Origin: Streptomyces sp. MBT53 | Lineage (GTDB): Bacteria > Actinomycetota > Actinomycetes > Streptomycetales > Streptomycetaceae | DNA length: 42,970 nucleotides | Direction of reading: 5' to 3' | Assembly (NCBI RefSeq): GCF_016654115.1 | Contig: NZ_JAEQAZ010000057.1 | Location: 1-42,970, forward strand | In this document: positions 29,682-39,104 of the stretch, one piece after another | Layout: each line of letters begins with the position of its first letter | Numbering within the stretch: position 1 is the stretch's first letter | Program-made: the position numbers and the translations under genes | The notes under the pieces: generated by a model | Told to the model about the DNA's origin: nothing | The model's input: only the letters and a program-made list of their open reading frames with translations | Database searches by the model: none

Positions 29682-30944
29682 TCAGGCGCGCGGGGCTGTG
29701 TCGATCGCGGCTCCGGCGCGTGGGCGCGACCAGCCACGACGGACCGGCACACGGACCACGGAGCTCGCCCCCGCCACGACCGCCACCACCCCGGCGATCA
29801 CAAAACAGACCCCCACCGGAACCCGCCCGATCAGCAGTCCCGTCACCACCGATCCCCCCGAACTCCCCGCGTTCACCGCCATGTTGACCCACGCCCCGGC
29901 CTGCGTCCGCACCTCCGGCGCAGCCACCTCGTCGGCCAGCAGATACGCGGTGGTCAGCGCCGGTGCGACAAAGAAGCCCGCACACGCCACCGCCACGGTG
30001 AGTGACCACACCCCCGCCGCCGGCCCGGCCGCGGCCAGCGCCAGTCCAAGACCGAGCGCCGACAACGCCAGCCGTACCCGCGCGGCCCGACGCCAGTCGA
30101 CCGCACCGTTCAGCAGGCCACCGACCGCGCTGCCCGCCGACAACGCGGCCAGCACCCAGGGCACGACACCGTCGCCGTACCCCCGCTGTTCGGCGAAGGC
30201 CATCACCAGCAGGTAGACGGCGCTCAGCGCGAGCCCCGTCCCGGCGGCCACGACGACCGGGCCGAGCAGCCCGCGGACCCTGGAGAGCCTCAACCCCCGC
30301 CCGCCGCCTGCCGGAACGCGTACCCCGGCCAGCGCCGGTGACGTGACGAAGGCGAACGTCCCCGCGCCGATCAGCACCGCGCTGAGCAGGACCCCGGCGG
30401 CCGGCGGGGCGAAGCTCATCAGCGCGCCGATCGCCAACGGGCCGACGACGTACAGGAGTTCCTCGGCGACACCGTCGAGGCTGTACGCGCGCCGCAACAG
30501 CCCCTGGTCGCCGACCAGTTCGGCCCACACGGAGCGCATGGTGGGGCCAAGTGGGGGCGCGCACATGCCTGTTAGCGCAGCCACCGTGCCGAGCACCACC
30601 TCCGGTGTCCCGGGGCGCCAGGTCACCGCCGCGAGGACGCACAGGAGGGTGCCGTAGAGCAGGGCCATGGGGAGCAGGGCGCGGCGGGGGCCGTGGCGGT
30701 CGACCAGGGCCGCGCGCAGGGGCAGCAGCAGGACGGTCGCGGTGCCGAAGACGGCCATGACCGTGCCGGCCGCGGCGTACGAGCCGGTGGAGTGGACGAC
30801 CGCGAGCAGCACGGCCGGGGAGACGGTGCCGTAGGAGAGCCGTCCGACGAGGGCGGCGGTGAACGTGCGGCGCGCGTACGGGACTTGGAGTACGGCGGCG
30901 TACGAAGGGCACGCCGGAGTCGGCGTGGAAGAAGGCGCGGACAT
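29682..30944 (-). CDS. MFS transporter
   Basis: A 420-residue major facilitator protein with about 12 hydrophobic segments. The helix 2-3 loop carries LRAALVDRHGPRRALLP, close to the usual G-x-x-x-D-R-x-G-R-R motif. Pro/Gly-rich helices (GMCAPPLGPTMRSVWAEL) resemble exporters of the YfcJ/SetA-like group; the substrate is unknown. GAGGA 9 nt before ATG 30944 supports the start. It shares a terminator with absC, and it precedes no other gene on its strand before that point, so it is probably a single-gene unit. Confidence 0.88.
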   Translation of the reverse strand: MSAPSSTPTPACPSYAAVLQVPYARRTFTAALVGRLSYGTVSPAVLLAVVHSTGSYAAAGTVMAVFGTATVLLLPLRAALVDRHGPRRALLPMALLYGTLLCVLAAVTWRPGTPEVVLGTVAALTGMCAPPLGPTMRSVWAELVGDQGLLRRAYSLDGVAEELLYVVGPLAIGALMSFAPPAAGVLLSAVLIGAGTFAFVTSPALAGVRVPAGGGRGLRLSRVRGLLGPVVVAAGTGLALSAVYLLVMAFAEQRGYGDGVVPWVLAALSAGSAVGGLLNGAVDWRRAARVRLALSALGLGLALAAAGPAAGVWSLTVAVACAGFFVAPALTTAYLLADEVAAPEVRTQAGAWVNMAVNAGSSGGSVVTGLLIGRVPVGVCFVIAGVVAVVAGASSVVRVPVRRGWSRPRAGAAIDTAPRA

Positions 30945-31064
30945 GCGAAGAGTTCCTCAACTGGAGGCATGGGAAAGGGACGCCGGTGTGTTCGGCGTGC
31001 CCTATGCCATGAGGAGGAACATGTGGGTCAACGTAGCAGCGACGCAAGGACGTCGACCAGCGTA

Positions 31065-32021
31065 TTAACCCTCCGTGATGCCCGCGATCAGTTCGTCCGC
31101 AGCGCGGTACGCGTCCAACTCCCCTGCCACGACCCGCTCCGCGAGCGCGCCGACGCGGCGGTCACCGTGCAGGTCGCCGATGCGGGCGCGCAGGGCCGTG
31201 ACCGCGATCGTCTCGATCTCGCGCGCCGCCCGGGCCGCCCGGCGCTCCGCGAGAACCCCGTGCTCCTCCATCCACGCCCGGTGCTTCTCCAACGCCTCCA
31301 CCACCTCGTCGATGCCCTCCGCGCGGGAGGCGACCGTCTTGACGATCGGGGGGCGCCAGTCACCGGGGCCCCGGGACTCGCCGAGACCGAGCATGTGGTT
31401 CAGCTCGCGGGCGGTCGCGTCGGCGCCGTCCCGGTCGGCCTTGTTGACGACGTAGACGTCGCCGATCTCCAGGATTCCGGCCTTCGCCGCCTGGATGCCG
31501 TCGCCCATACCGGGGGCGAGCAGCACCACGCTGGTGTCGGCCTGGGAGGCGATCTCCACCTCCGACTGGCCGACCCCGACCGTCTCCACCAGGATCACGT
31601 CGCAGCCCGCCGCGTCGAGGACGCGGATGGCCTGCGGGGCGGACCAGGCGAGGCCGCCGAGGTGGCCGCGGGTGGCCATCGAGCGGATGTAGACGCCGGG
31701 GTCGGAGGAGTGGTCCGACATGCGGACCCGGTCGCCGAGCAGGGCGCCGCCGGAGAACGGCGAGGACGGGTCGACGGCCAGGACGCCGACCCGCCTGCCC
31801 TGCTTGCGGTACGCCGTGACCAGCGCGGAGGTCGACGTCGACTTGCCGACGCCCGGCGATCCCGTGAGGCCGACGACGTACGCCCCGCCGGTCAGCGGTG
31901 CGAGGGTCGCCATGACCTCCCTGAGCTGGGGGGACGCCCCCTCCACCAGGGAGATCAGCCGGGCCACGGCCCGCGGCCGGCCTTCCCTGGCCTGGGCCAC
32001 CAGCGAGGCGACGTCCTGCAT
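31065..32021 (-). CDS. meaB: Methylmalonyl-CoA mutase-associated GTPase MeaB
   Basis: A 318-residue G3E-family P-loop GTPase that loads and protects coenzyme B12 in acyl-CoA mutases such as MCM and ICM. Motifs in order: Walker A GSPGVGKS (about 55-61), VDPSSPFSGGALLGDRVRM (switch segment), ILVETVGVGQSEVEIA and the base-recognition motif NKAD. The end ALRARIGDLHGD...RAADELIAG is the dimer arm. It lies 44 nt after the thiolase on the same strand, likely in one operon. ATG 32021 has GGAG 5 nt upstream; GTG 32024 is adjacent. IcmA, 16 kb away, is a possible client. Confidence 0.95.
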   Translation of the reverse strand: MQDVASLVAQAREGRPRAVARLISLVEGASPQLREVMATLAPLTGGAYVVGLTGSPGVGKSTSTSALVTAYRKQGRRVGVLAVDPSSPFSGGALLGDRVRMSDHSSDPGVYIRSMATRGHLGGLAWSAPQAIRVLDAAGCDVILVETVGVGQSEVEIASQADTSVVLLAPGMGDGIQAAKAGILEIGDVYVVNKADRDGADATARELNHMLGLGESRGPGDWRPPIVKTVASRAEGIDEVVEALEKHRAWMEEHGVLAERRAARAAREIETIAVTALRARIGDLHGDRRVGALAERVVAGELDAYRAADELIAGITEG

Positions 32022-32065
32022 CACGGCTCCGTTCGCTTGCGGATGTTGCGAGAAGGTACTGCTGC

Positions 32066-33268
32066 TCAGGCCTTGGGTACCCGCACGATCAGCGCGTCAC
32101 CCTGACCGCCGCCGCCGCACAGTGCCGCCGCGCCGACCCCGCCGCCGCGCCGCTTGAGCTCCAGGGCCAGGTGCAGGACCAGGCGGGCGCCGGACATGCC
32201 GATGGGGTGGCCCAGGGCGATGGCGCCGCCGTTGACGTTCACCTTTTCCGTGGACACCCCGAGGTCCTTCATTGACTGCACCGCGACGGCGGCGAAGGCC
32301 TCGTTGATCTCGATCAGGTCGAGGCTCTCGACCTCCAGGCCCTCCTTCTTCAGGGCGTGCAGGATCGCGTTGGACGGCTGCGACTGGAGCGAGTTGTCGG
32401 GTCCCGCCACATTGCCGTGGGCGCCGATCTCGGCGATCCACTGCAGGCCCAGCTCCTGCGCCTTGGTCTTGCTCATCACGACCACGGCCGCCGCACCGTC
32501 CGAGATCTGCGAGGAGGTGCCGGCGGTGATCGTGCCGTCCCGGGTGAACGCGGGGCGCAGCTTGCCGAGCGATTCGACCGTGGTCTCGGCGCGGATGCCC
32601 TCGTCCTTGCTGAAGACGACCGGCTCGCCCTTGCGCTGCGGGATCTCGATCGGGGTGATCTCCGCTTCGAAGACGCCGTTCTGCTGGGCGGCCGCGGCCC
32701 GCTGGTGGGACAGCGCGGCGACCTCGTCCTGCTCGGGCCGGGCGATGCCCAGGCGCGTGTTGTGCTTCTCCGTCGACTCGCCCATGGCGATGTTCTCGAA
32801 GGCGTCGGTCAGGCCGTCGTAGGCCATCGCGTCGAGCATCTCGATCGCGCCGTACTTGTATCCCTCACGGGACTTGGGGAGCAGGTGGGGGGCGTTGGTC
32901 ATGGACTCCTGGCCGCCCGCGACGATCACGTCGAACTCACCTGCACGGATGAGCTGGTCGGCGAGCGCGATGGCGTCGAGGCCGGAGAGACAGACCTTGT
33001 TGATGGTGAGCGCGGGGACGCTCATGGGGATGCCCGCCTTGACGGCGGCCTGGCGTGCCGGGATCTGCCCTGCCCCGGCCTGGAGCACCTGGCCCATGAT
33101 CACGTACTGCACCTGGTCGCCACCGATACCCGCACGGTCGAGGGCGGCCTTGATCGCGAAGCCGCCGAGGTCGGCTCCGGAGAAGGTCTTCAGGGAGCCC
33201 AGCAACCGTCCCATGGGCGTCCGGGCGCCCGCGACGATCACCGAGGTCGTGCTGTTCGTTCCAGACAT
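32066..33268 (-). CDS. Acetyl-CoA acetyltransferase (thiolase)
   Basis: A 400-residue thiolase II family enzyme that condenses two acetyl-CoA to acetoacetyl-CoA or runs the reverse cleavage. All catalytic residues are present: Cys93 in NKVCLSG (acyl carrier), the NEAF motif at 322-325 (EINEAFA), His354 in GGAIALGHPIG and Cys384 in ALCGGGGQG. It should supply the ethylmalonyl-CoA route or fatty-acid and polyketide starter pathways. ATG 33268 has GGAAGGGG about 10 nt upstream. A TACATT hexamer (33325-33330, minus strand) could be the -10. It is divergent from mce across 149 nt. Confidence 0.94.
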   Translation of the reverse strand: MSGTNSTTSVIVAGARTPMGRLLGSLKTFSGADLGGFAIKAALDRAGIGGDQVQYVIMGQVLQAGAGQIPARQAAVKAGIPMSVPALTINKVCLSGLDAIALADQLIRAGEFDVIVAGGQESMTNAPHLLPKSREGYKYGAIEMLDAMAYDGLTDAFENIAMGESTEKHNTRLGIARPEQDEVAALSHQRAAAAQQNGVFEAEITPIEIPQRKGEPVVFSKDEGIRAETTVESLGKLRPAFTRDGTITAGTSSQISDGAAAVVVMSKTKAQELGLQWIAEIGAHGNVAGPDNSLQSQPSNAILHALKKEGLEVESLDLIEINEAFAAVAVQSMKDLGVSTEKVNVNGGAIALGHPIGMSGARLVLHLALELKRRGGGVGAAALCGGGGQGDALIVRVPKA

Positions 33269-33417
33269 GAGGTGCGATCCCCTTCCAGCGTGTTTCAGCT
33301 GAGGAGTGAACGAGGGTTTACTTGAAATGTACTGAGCGGTAGACCACCCCGTCATCGGGCCGTCGGTGTGATCGCGCGCACGTTGCGTAACCACCCGGCG
33401 AGCGCTGCACTACATAC

Positions 33418-33858
33418 ATGCTGACGCGAATCGACCACATCGGGATCGCCTGCTTCGACCTCGACACCACAGTCGAGTTCTACCGGGCCACGTACGGCTT
33501 CGAGGTGTTCCACTCCGAGGTCAACGAGGAACAGGGCGTGCGCGAGGCCATGTTGAAGATCAACAACACGGACGACGGCGGCGCCTCCTACCTCCAGCTC
33601 CTCGAACCCACCCGCGAGGACTCCGCCGTAGGAAAGTGGCTGGCGAAGAACGGGGAGGGCGTCCACCACATCGCCTTCGGCACGGCCGACGTCGACACGG
33701 ACTCCGAAGACATCCGCGGGAAGGGCGTACGCGTTCTGTACGAGGAGCCGCGACGCGGCTCCATGGGGTCACGGATCACGTTCCTGCACCCAAAGGATTG
33801 CCATGGCGTACTGACAGAACTGGTCACTTCGGCGCCTGTTGAGTCACCTGAGCACTGA
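33418..33858 (+). CDS. mce: Methylmalonyl-CoA epimerase
   Basis: A 146-residue vicinal-oxygen-chelate (glyoxalase) fold protein that interconverts (2R)- and (2S)-methylmalonyl-CoA, linking mutase chemistry to polyketide extender supply. Metal ligands of the family are in place: His7 in RIDHIGIA, a His in GEGVHHIAFGT and a Glu near the end (GVLTELV). It has the paired beta-alpha-beta-beta-beta units at full family length. No ribosome-binding site precedes ATG 33418 and only a poor -10 (TGCACT) lies 6 nt upstream, so initiation is unclear. It precedes scy by 208 nt on the same strand. Confidence 0.94.
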   Translation: MLTRIDHIGIACFDLDTTVEFYRATYGFEVFHSEVNEEQGVREAMLKINNTDDGGASYLQLLEPTREDSAVGKWLAKNGEGVHHIAFGTADVDTDSEDIRGKGVRVLYEEPRRGSMGSRITFLHPKDCHGVLTELVTSAPVESPEH

Positions 33859-34066
33859 CCCTCGTACATATGGGCCGGTAGGGTTGGGGTCGGTCGTCGC
33901 TCGCAACCAGGGCAACGGCATGCCGGGGTCCGGTTTCGGGGGCGAGCGTCGGGGCAGCAGCCCGGGCTCCGCCGTTGATCTGACACCATTCCCCGGGAGC
34001 ACCGTCCGTTGGATGGACGGCGCTCGTTGGAGTAAACCGCGACCAGGGGACGGATGGGACCGCGCA
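33859..34066. other. Region between mce and scy
   Basis: 208 nt that must hold the scy promoter if scy is not read from mce. The frame of scy stays open through it, but its translation (SGFGGERRGSSPGSAV) is unlike the coiled-coil protein and is probably not translated. No terminator hairpin was recognised. Confidence 0.5.
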
Positions 34067-37000
34067 GTGCGGGGCTACGAACGCCAGGAGCGAGAGCCGG
34101 CGGCTGACGTCGACCACCTCTCTCGGTTCGAGGCCGAGATGGAGCGGCTGAAGACCGAGCGGGAAAAGGCGATCCAGCATGCCGAGGACCTCGGCTACCA
34201 GGTCGAGGTGTTGCGCGCCAAGCTCCACGAGGCGCGCCGCACCCTCATGTCCCGCCCGGCATACGAGGGCGGCGACATCGGCTACCAGGCCGAACAGATG
34301 CTCCGTAATGCCCAGATCCAGGCCGACCAGCTGCGCCAGGACGCCGAGCGGGAGCTGAGCCAGGCCCGCGCGCAGACCCAGCGCATCCTCCAGGAACACG
34401 CGGAGAACGCGGCCCGCCTCCAGGCCGAACTGCACCAGGAGGCCGTGACCCGGCGCCAGCAGCTCGACCAGGAGCTGGGCGAACGCCGGCAGACCGTCGA
34501 ATCGCACGTCAACGAGAACGTGGCGTGGGCCGAACAGCTGCGCGCCCGCTCCGAGGCACAGGCCCGCCGGCTCGTCGAGGAGTCCCGCGCCGAGGCCGAA
34601 CAGGCCCTGGCCGCCGCCCGCGCCGAGGCCGAGCGCGTCGCCGCCGAGGCCCGGCAGCGACTGGAGATGGACGCCGAAGCGGCCCGCTCGGAGGCCGAGC
34701 AACTGCTGCGCCGCGCCCGCACGGACGCCGAACGGCTGCTGAACGCCGCCTCCAGCCAGGCCCAGGAAGCCACCGACCACGCCGAGCAGCTGCGCAGCTC
34801 CACGGTCAACGAGTCGGACTCCGCCCGCCGGCAGGCCACCGAGATGAGCCGGGCCGCCGAGACCCGCATGGCGGAGGCCGAAACCTCACTGCGCGAAGCA
34901 CGCCTGGAGGCCGAGAAGGTCCTCACCGAGGCCAAGGAGGCCGCGGCCAAGGCCCTCGCGAGCGCCGAGTCCGCCAACGAGCAGCGCACCCGGACCGCGA
35001 AGGAACAGGTCGCCCGGCTCGTCACCGAGGCCACCAAAGAGGCCGAGACCACCAAGGCCGACGCCGATCAGATCGTCGCCGACGCCCAGGCCAAGGCCGA
35101 GAAGATCGTCGCGGAGGCCGAGGAGAACGCCCGCAGCCTCACCGCCGAGGAGACCGCCTCCCAACTCGCCAAGGCCGCCCGCACCGCAGAGGACGTCCTC
35201 GACAAGGCGTCCGAGGACGCCAAGAACACCACCAAGGCCGCCACCGAGGAGGCCGAGCGGATCCGCTCCGAGGCGGAGGCCGAGGCCGACCGGCTGCGCG
35301 CCCAGGCGCACGACATCGCCGAACAGCTCAAGGGCACCGCCAAGGACGACACCAAGGAGTACCGGGCCAAGACGGTCGAGCTGCAGGAGGAGGCGCGCCG
35401 GCTGCGCGGCGAGGCCGAGCAGCTGCGCGCCGACGCGGTCGGCGAGGGCGAGCGGATCCGCGCCGAGGCCCGCCGCGAGGCCGTCCAGCAGATCGAGGAG
35501 GCGGCCAAGACCGCCGAGGAACTCCTCTCCAAGGCCCGCGTCGACGCCGACGAGCTGCGCCAGACCGCCACCACGGACAGCGAGAAGGTCCGCACCGAGG
35601 CCATCGAGCGCGCCACCACCCTGCGCCGGCAGGCCGAGGAGACCCTCGACCGCACCCGCAAGGAGGCCGAGCGGCACCGCGCGGAGGTCATCGAGCAGTC
35701 CGAGGGCATCAAGGCGGACGCCGAACAGGCCGCGCGCGACCTGCGCGACGAGACCGAGCGGGCCATAGAGGCACGCCGCGAGGAGGCCGCCGAGGGCCTG
35801 ACGCGGCTGCACACCGAGACCGAGGAGCGGCTCGCCGCGGCCGAACAGGCCCTGACCGACGCCCGCGAGGAGGCCGAGCGGATCCGCCGCGAGGCCGCCG
35901 AGGAGACAGAGCGCCTGCGCGGCGAGGCCGCCGACCGCATCCGCTCCCTCCAGGCGCAGGCCGAGGCGGAGGCCGACCGGCTGCGCAACGAGGCCGCCGG
36001 CGACGCGTCCGCCTCCCGCGCCGAGGGCGAGGCCATCGCCGTACGACTGCGGTCCGAGGCCGCGGCCGAGGCCGAGCGGCTCAAGACCGAGGCGCAGGAC
36101 ACCGCCGACCGGGTCCGCGCGGAGGCCCAGGCAGCCGCCGAGCGCCTCGCGATCGAGGCGTCGGAGACCCTGGGCGCCGCCCAGGAGGAGGCCGTACGGC
36201 GTCGTCGTGAGGCCGAGGAGCTGCTCGGGTCGGCCCGTGAGGAGGCCGGGCAGGAGCGCGAGCGGGCCCGCGAGCAGAGCGAGGAGCTGCTCGCCTCGGC
36301 GCGCAACCGCGTCGAGGAGGCGCAGTCCGAGGCGCTGCGGCTGGTCGAGGAGGCCGACCGGCGCGCCACCGAGATGGTGTCGGGCGCCGAGCAGCACGCG
36401 CAGCAGGTGCGGGAGTCCGTCGCCGGGCTGCACGAGCAGGCCCAGGAGGACATCCAGGGCATCAGGTCGGCGGCCGAGCACGTGGCGGACCGCACCCGGC
36501 GCGAGGCGCAGGAGGAGGCGGACCGGGTCCGCGCCGACGCCTACAGCGAGCGGGAGCGGGCCACCGAGGACGCCAACCGCGTCCGACGCCGGGCGGCCGA
36601 GGAGACGGACGCCGCCAAGGCCCTTGCGGAGCGCACCGTTTCGGACGCCATCGCGGAGGCCGAGCGGCTGCGGACCGAGGCCGCCGAGCACGCCGAGCAG
36701 GCGCGCACGGAGGCGTCGGAGGCGATCGCGCAGGCCGACCAGGACGCGGCGCGGGCCCGGGCGGACGCCCGCGAGGACGCCAACCGGATCCGTTCGGACG
36801 CGGCGACGCAGGCCGACACCCTCATCACCGAGGTGACGGCGGAGGCGGAGCGGCTCCAGACGGAGACGGTCAACGAGGCCGAGCGGGTGCGTTCGGAGGC
36901 CGTGGCCAAGGCGGAGAAGCTGATCTCGGACGCGACCGGGGACGCGGAGCGGCTGCGTGCCGAGGCCGCCGAGACGGTCGGGGCCGCGCAGCTGCACGCC

Positions 37001-37915
37001 GAGCGGACCCGGGCGGAGGCCGCGCGGCTGCGGGCGGACTCGGAGGCGGCGGCCGAGCGGGTCACCAGCGCGGCGCGCGAGGAGTCCGAGCGGACGCTGG
37101 ACGAGGCCCGCAAGGAGGCCAACAAACGCCGGTCGGACGTGGCCGAGCAGGTCGACACGCTCATCACGGAGACCGCGGCGGAGGCCGACAAACTTCTCAA
37201 CGAGGCGCAGCAGCAGGCACAGAAGACGACGGCGGACGCCGAGGCACAGGCCGACTCGATGGTCGGCGCGGCCCGCACCGAGGCCGAACGGCTGGTGTCC
37301 GAGGGCACCGTCGAGGGCAACTCCCGGGTGGAGCAGGCCCGTACGGACGCGGACGAGCTGCTGGTCGGCGCACGGCGGGACGCCACCGCCATAAGGGAAC
37401 GGTCGGAGGAGCTGCGCGACCGCATCACCAGCGAGATCGAGAGCCTGCACGAGCGGGCCCGCCGTGAGTCCGCGGAGACGATGAGGTCGGCCGGCGACCG
37501 CTGCGACGCGCTCATCAAGGCGGCCGAGGAGCAGCTCGGCAAGGCGCAGATGAAGGCCAAGGAGCTGGTCTCGGAGGCCAACTCCGAGGCGGGCAAGGTC
37601 CGTATCGCCGCGGTGAAGAAGGCGGAGGGTCTCCTCAAGGAGGCCGAGCAGAAGAAGTCCACGCTCATCCGTGAGGCCGAGGACCTGAAGGCGGAGGCGA
37701 TCCGCGAGGCCCGGCGCACGGTGGAGGAGGGCAAGCGCGAACTCGACGTGCTGGTCCGCCGCCGCGAGGACATCAATGCCGAAATCTCCCGTGTCCAGGA
37801 CGTCCTTGAGGCGTTGGAGTCTTTTGAGGCCCCGACGGCGGCCAAGGACGGCGGGGTCAAGGCCGGCGCCGCCGCGGGCGCAACTCGTTCGGGTGGCAAG
37901 TCCGTTGAGGGCTGA
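34067..37915 (+). CDS. scy: Scy, giant coiled-coil polarity scaffold
   Basis: A protein of about 1282 residues that is almost all coiled coil. After the start VRGYERQEREPAADVDHLSRFEAEM, a short DivIVA-like region (about 10-60) leads into an unbroken Ala/Glu/Arg-rich rod with repeats such as EEAERIRREAAEE and EAERLRTEA. The family is known for a hendecad-based 51-residue periodicity. In S. coelicolor Scy assembles the polarisome at hyphal tips with DivIVA and FilP and controls branching. Only the last 30 residues (AAKDGGVKAGAAAGA) are disordered. GTG 34067 was chosen because it begins the conserved N-terminus; the ribosome-binding site is weak, and ATG 34013 is possible. Confidence 0.95.
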   Translation: MRGYERQEREPAADVDHLSRFEAEMERLKTEREKAIQHAEDLGYQVEVLRAKLHEARRTLMSRPAYEGGDIGYQAEQMLRNAQIQADQLRQDAERELSQARAQTQRILQEHAENAARLQAELHQEAVTRRQQLDQELGERRQTVESHVNENVAWAEQLRARSEAQARRLVEESRAEAEQALAAARAEAERVAAEARQRLEMDAEAARSEAEQLLRRARTDAERLLNAASSQAQEATDHAEQLRSSTVNESDSARRQATEMSRAAETRMAEAETSLREARLEAEKVLTEAKEAAAKALASAESANEQRTRTAKEQVARLVTEATKEAETTKADADQIVADAQAKAEKIVAEAEENARSLTAEETASQLAKAARTAEDVLDKASEDAKNTTKAATEEAERIRSEAEAEADRLRAQAHDIAEQLKGTAKDDTKEYRAKTVELQEEARRLRGEAEQLRADAVGEGERIRAEARREAVQQIEEAAKTAEELLSKARVDADELRQTATTDSEKVRTEAIERATTLRRQAEETLDRTRKEAERHRAEVIEQSEGIKADAEQAARDLRDETERAIEARREEAAEGLTRLHTETEERLAAAEQALTDAREEAERIRREAAEETERLRGEAADRIRSLQAQAEAEADRLRNEAAGDASASRAEGEAIAVRLRSEAAAEAERLKTEAQDTADRVRAEAQAAAERLAIEASETLGAAQEEAVRRRREAEELLGSAREEAGQERERAREQSEELLASARNRVEEAQSEALRLVEEADRRATEMVSGAEQHAQQVRESVAGLHEQAQEDIQGIRSAAEHVADRTRREAQEEADRVRADAYSERERATEDANRVRRRAAEETDAAKALAERTVSDAIAEAERLRTEAAEHAEQARTEASEAIAQADQDAARARADAREDANRIRSDAATQADTLITEVTAEAERLQTETVNEAERVRSEAVAKAEKLISDATGDAERLRAEAAETVGAAQLHAERTRAEAARLRADSEAAAERVTSAAREESERTLDEARKEANKRRSDVAEQVDTLITETAAEADKLLNEAQQQAQKTTADAEAQADSMVGAARTEAERLVSEGTVEGNSRVEQARTDADELLVGARRDATAIRERSEELRDRITSEIESLHERARRESAETMRSAGDRCDALIKAAEEQLGKAQMKAKELVSEANSEAGKVRIAAVKKAEGLLKEAEQKKSTLIREAEDLKAEAIREARRTVEEGKRELDVLVRRREDINAEISRVQDVLEALESFEAPTAAKDGGVKAGAAAGATRSGGKSVEG

Positions 37916-37925
37916 CGAAGCCTAG

Positions 37926-37943
37926 GAACCTCCTGTGAGGTTC
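37926..37943. terminator. Small hairpin after scy
   Basis: GAACCTC and GAGGTTC pair over 7 bp around CTGT, 10 nt past the scy stop. It is short and lacks a T run, so termination would be weak and some read-through into filP is possible. Confidence 0.5.
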
Positions 37944-38062
37944 GGGCGTTCTGAGGCCTTTGCCCGACTCTTTGGCAAGCGGTCGGACGATTAGCCACTC
38001 AAAAGGGGTGTCATTCTCCAGATCAAACACGCATCCGCTCGATGACACACCGCTTCGGCCCC

Positions 38063-38068
38063 TAGGAT
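38063..38068 (+). promoter_or_regulatory. -10 element of the filP promoter
   Basis: TAGGAT lies 40 nt before ATG 38109, with TGACA at 38043-38047 giving a rough -35 at a 15-16-nt spacing. AGGA at 38100-38103 serves as ribosome-binding site. filP therefore probably has its own promoter with a leader of about 35 nt. Confidence 0.6.
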
Positions 38069-38108
38069 TCCACCTATCACCTCACCGGTCTCATTCGACA
38101 GGAACCCC

Positions 38109-39044
38109 ATGAGCGACACTTCCCCCTACGGCTTCGAGCTTGTGCGGCGTGGGTACGACCGCGCTCAGGTGGACGAACGCATCTCGAAGCTCGTCTCCGA
38201 CCGTGACAGCGCTCTGGCTCGTATCACTGCTCTTGAAAAGCGCATCGAGGAGCTCCACCTCGAAACGCAGAACGCCGCGGCCCAGGTAAGCGACGCCGAG
38301 CCGTCGTACGCCGGCCTCGGCGCGCGGGTCGAGAAGATCCTCCGCCTCGCCGAGGAAGAGGCCAAGGATCTGCGCGAGGAGGCCCGGCGCGCGGCCGAGC
38401 AGCACCGCGAACTCGCGGAGTCCGCTGCCCAGCAGGTCCGCAACGACGCAGAATCGTTCGCTGCGGAGCGCAAGGCCAAGGCGGAGGACGAGGGCGTCCG
38501 GATCGTCGAGAAGGCCAAGAGCGACTCCGCGCAGCTGCGTGGCGAGGCCCAGAAGGACGCCCAGCAGAAGCGCGAGGAGGCCGACGCCCTCTTCGAGGAG
38601 ACCCGCGCCAAGGCCGCGCAGGCCGCCGCCGACTTCGAGACGAACCTCGCCAAGCGCCGCGAGCAGTCCGAGCGGGACCTGGCGTCGCGTCAGCAGAAGG
38701 CGGAGAAGCGTCTCGCGGAGATCGAGCACCGCGCGGAGCAGCTCCGGCTGGAGGCCGAGAAGCTGCGCACGGACGCCGAGCGCCGCGCGCGTCAGACGGT
38801 GGAGACGGCCCAGCGCCAGGCCGAGGACATCGTGGCCGACGCGAACGCCAAGGCCGACCGCATCCGTTCGGAGTCCGAGCGCGAGCTGGCCGCCCTCACC
38901 AACCGTCGCGACAGCATCAACGCGCAGCTGACGAACGTGCGCGAGATGCTCGCCACGCTCACCGGCGCCGCGGTGGCCGCCGCGAGCTCCCCGGTCGAGG
39001 ACGAGCCCATCTCCCGTGGGGTTCCGGCTCAGCAGTCCCGGTAG
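38109..39044 (+). CDS. filP: FilP, intermediate-filament-like coiled-coil protein
   Basis: A 311-residue coiled-coil protein. The N-terminal 50 residues, YGFELVRRGYDRAQVDERISKL, are the DivIVA-type domain, then a coiled coil with a break near PSYAGLGAR (about 66-74). The long rod of Ala/Glu/Arg heptads and hendecads runs to about residue 285, and a disordered tail (SSPVEDEPISRG) ends it. In S. coelicolor FilP forms a cytoskeletal network behind the tip, interacts with DivIVA and Scy, and stiffens hyphae. Its length fits the family. It follows scy on the same strand by 193 nt with its own promoter. Confidence 0.97.
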   Translation: MSDTSPYGFELVRRGYDRAQVDERISKLVSDRDSALARITALEKRIEELHLETQNAAAQVSDAEPSYAGLGARVEKILRLAEEEAKDLREEARRAAEQHRELAESAAQQVRNDAESFAAERKAKAEDEGVRIVEKAKSDSAQLRGEAQKDAQQKREEADALFEETRAKAAQAAADFETNLAKRREQSERDLASRQQKAEKRLAEIEHRAEQLRLEAEKLRTDAERRARQTVETAQRQAEDIVADANAKADRIRSESERELAALTNRRDSINAQLTNVREMLATLTGAAVAAASSPVEDEPISRGVPAQQSR

Positions 39045-39061
39045 TCACGCAGTAGCTCGTA

Positions 39062-39104
39062 CGGCTGAGGCCCGCATTCCCTCCGGGGGTGCGGGCCTCA
39101 GCCG
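39062..39104. terminator. 15-bp hairpin after filP, shared with the converging tetR
   Basis: CGGCTGAGGCCCGCA (39062-39076) is exactly complementary to 39090-39104 with a 13-nt loop. The right arm overlaps the last codons of the converging TetR gene (stop at 39098), so the same structure can end both transcripts. Confidence 0.88.

Noticed and set aside
34886..37450. Antisense open frame of more than 800 codons inside scy
   Set aside because: The product is a Leu/Gly/Arg-rich string that comes from reading the repeated Ala/Glu codons of scy on the other strand. This is a known artefact of high-GC coiled-coil genes.
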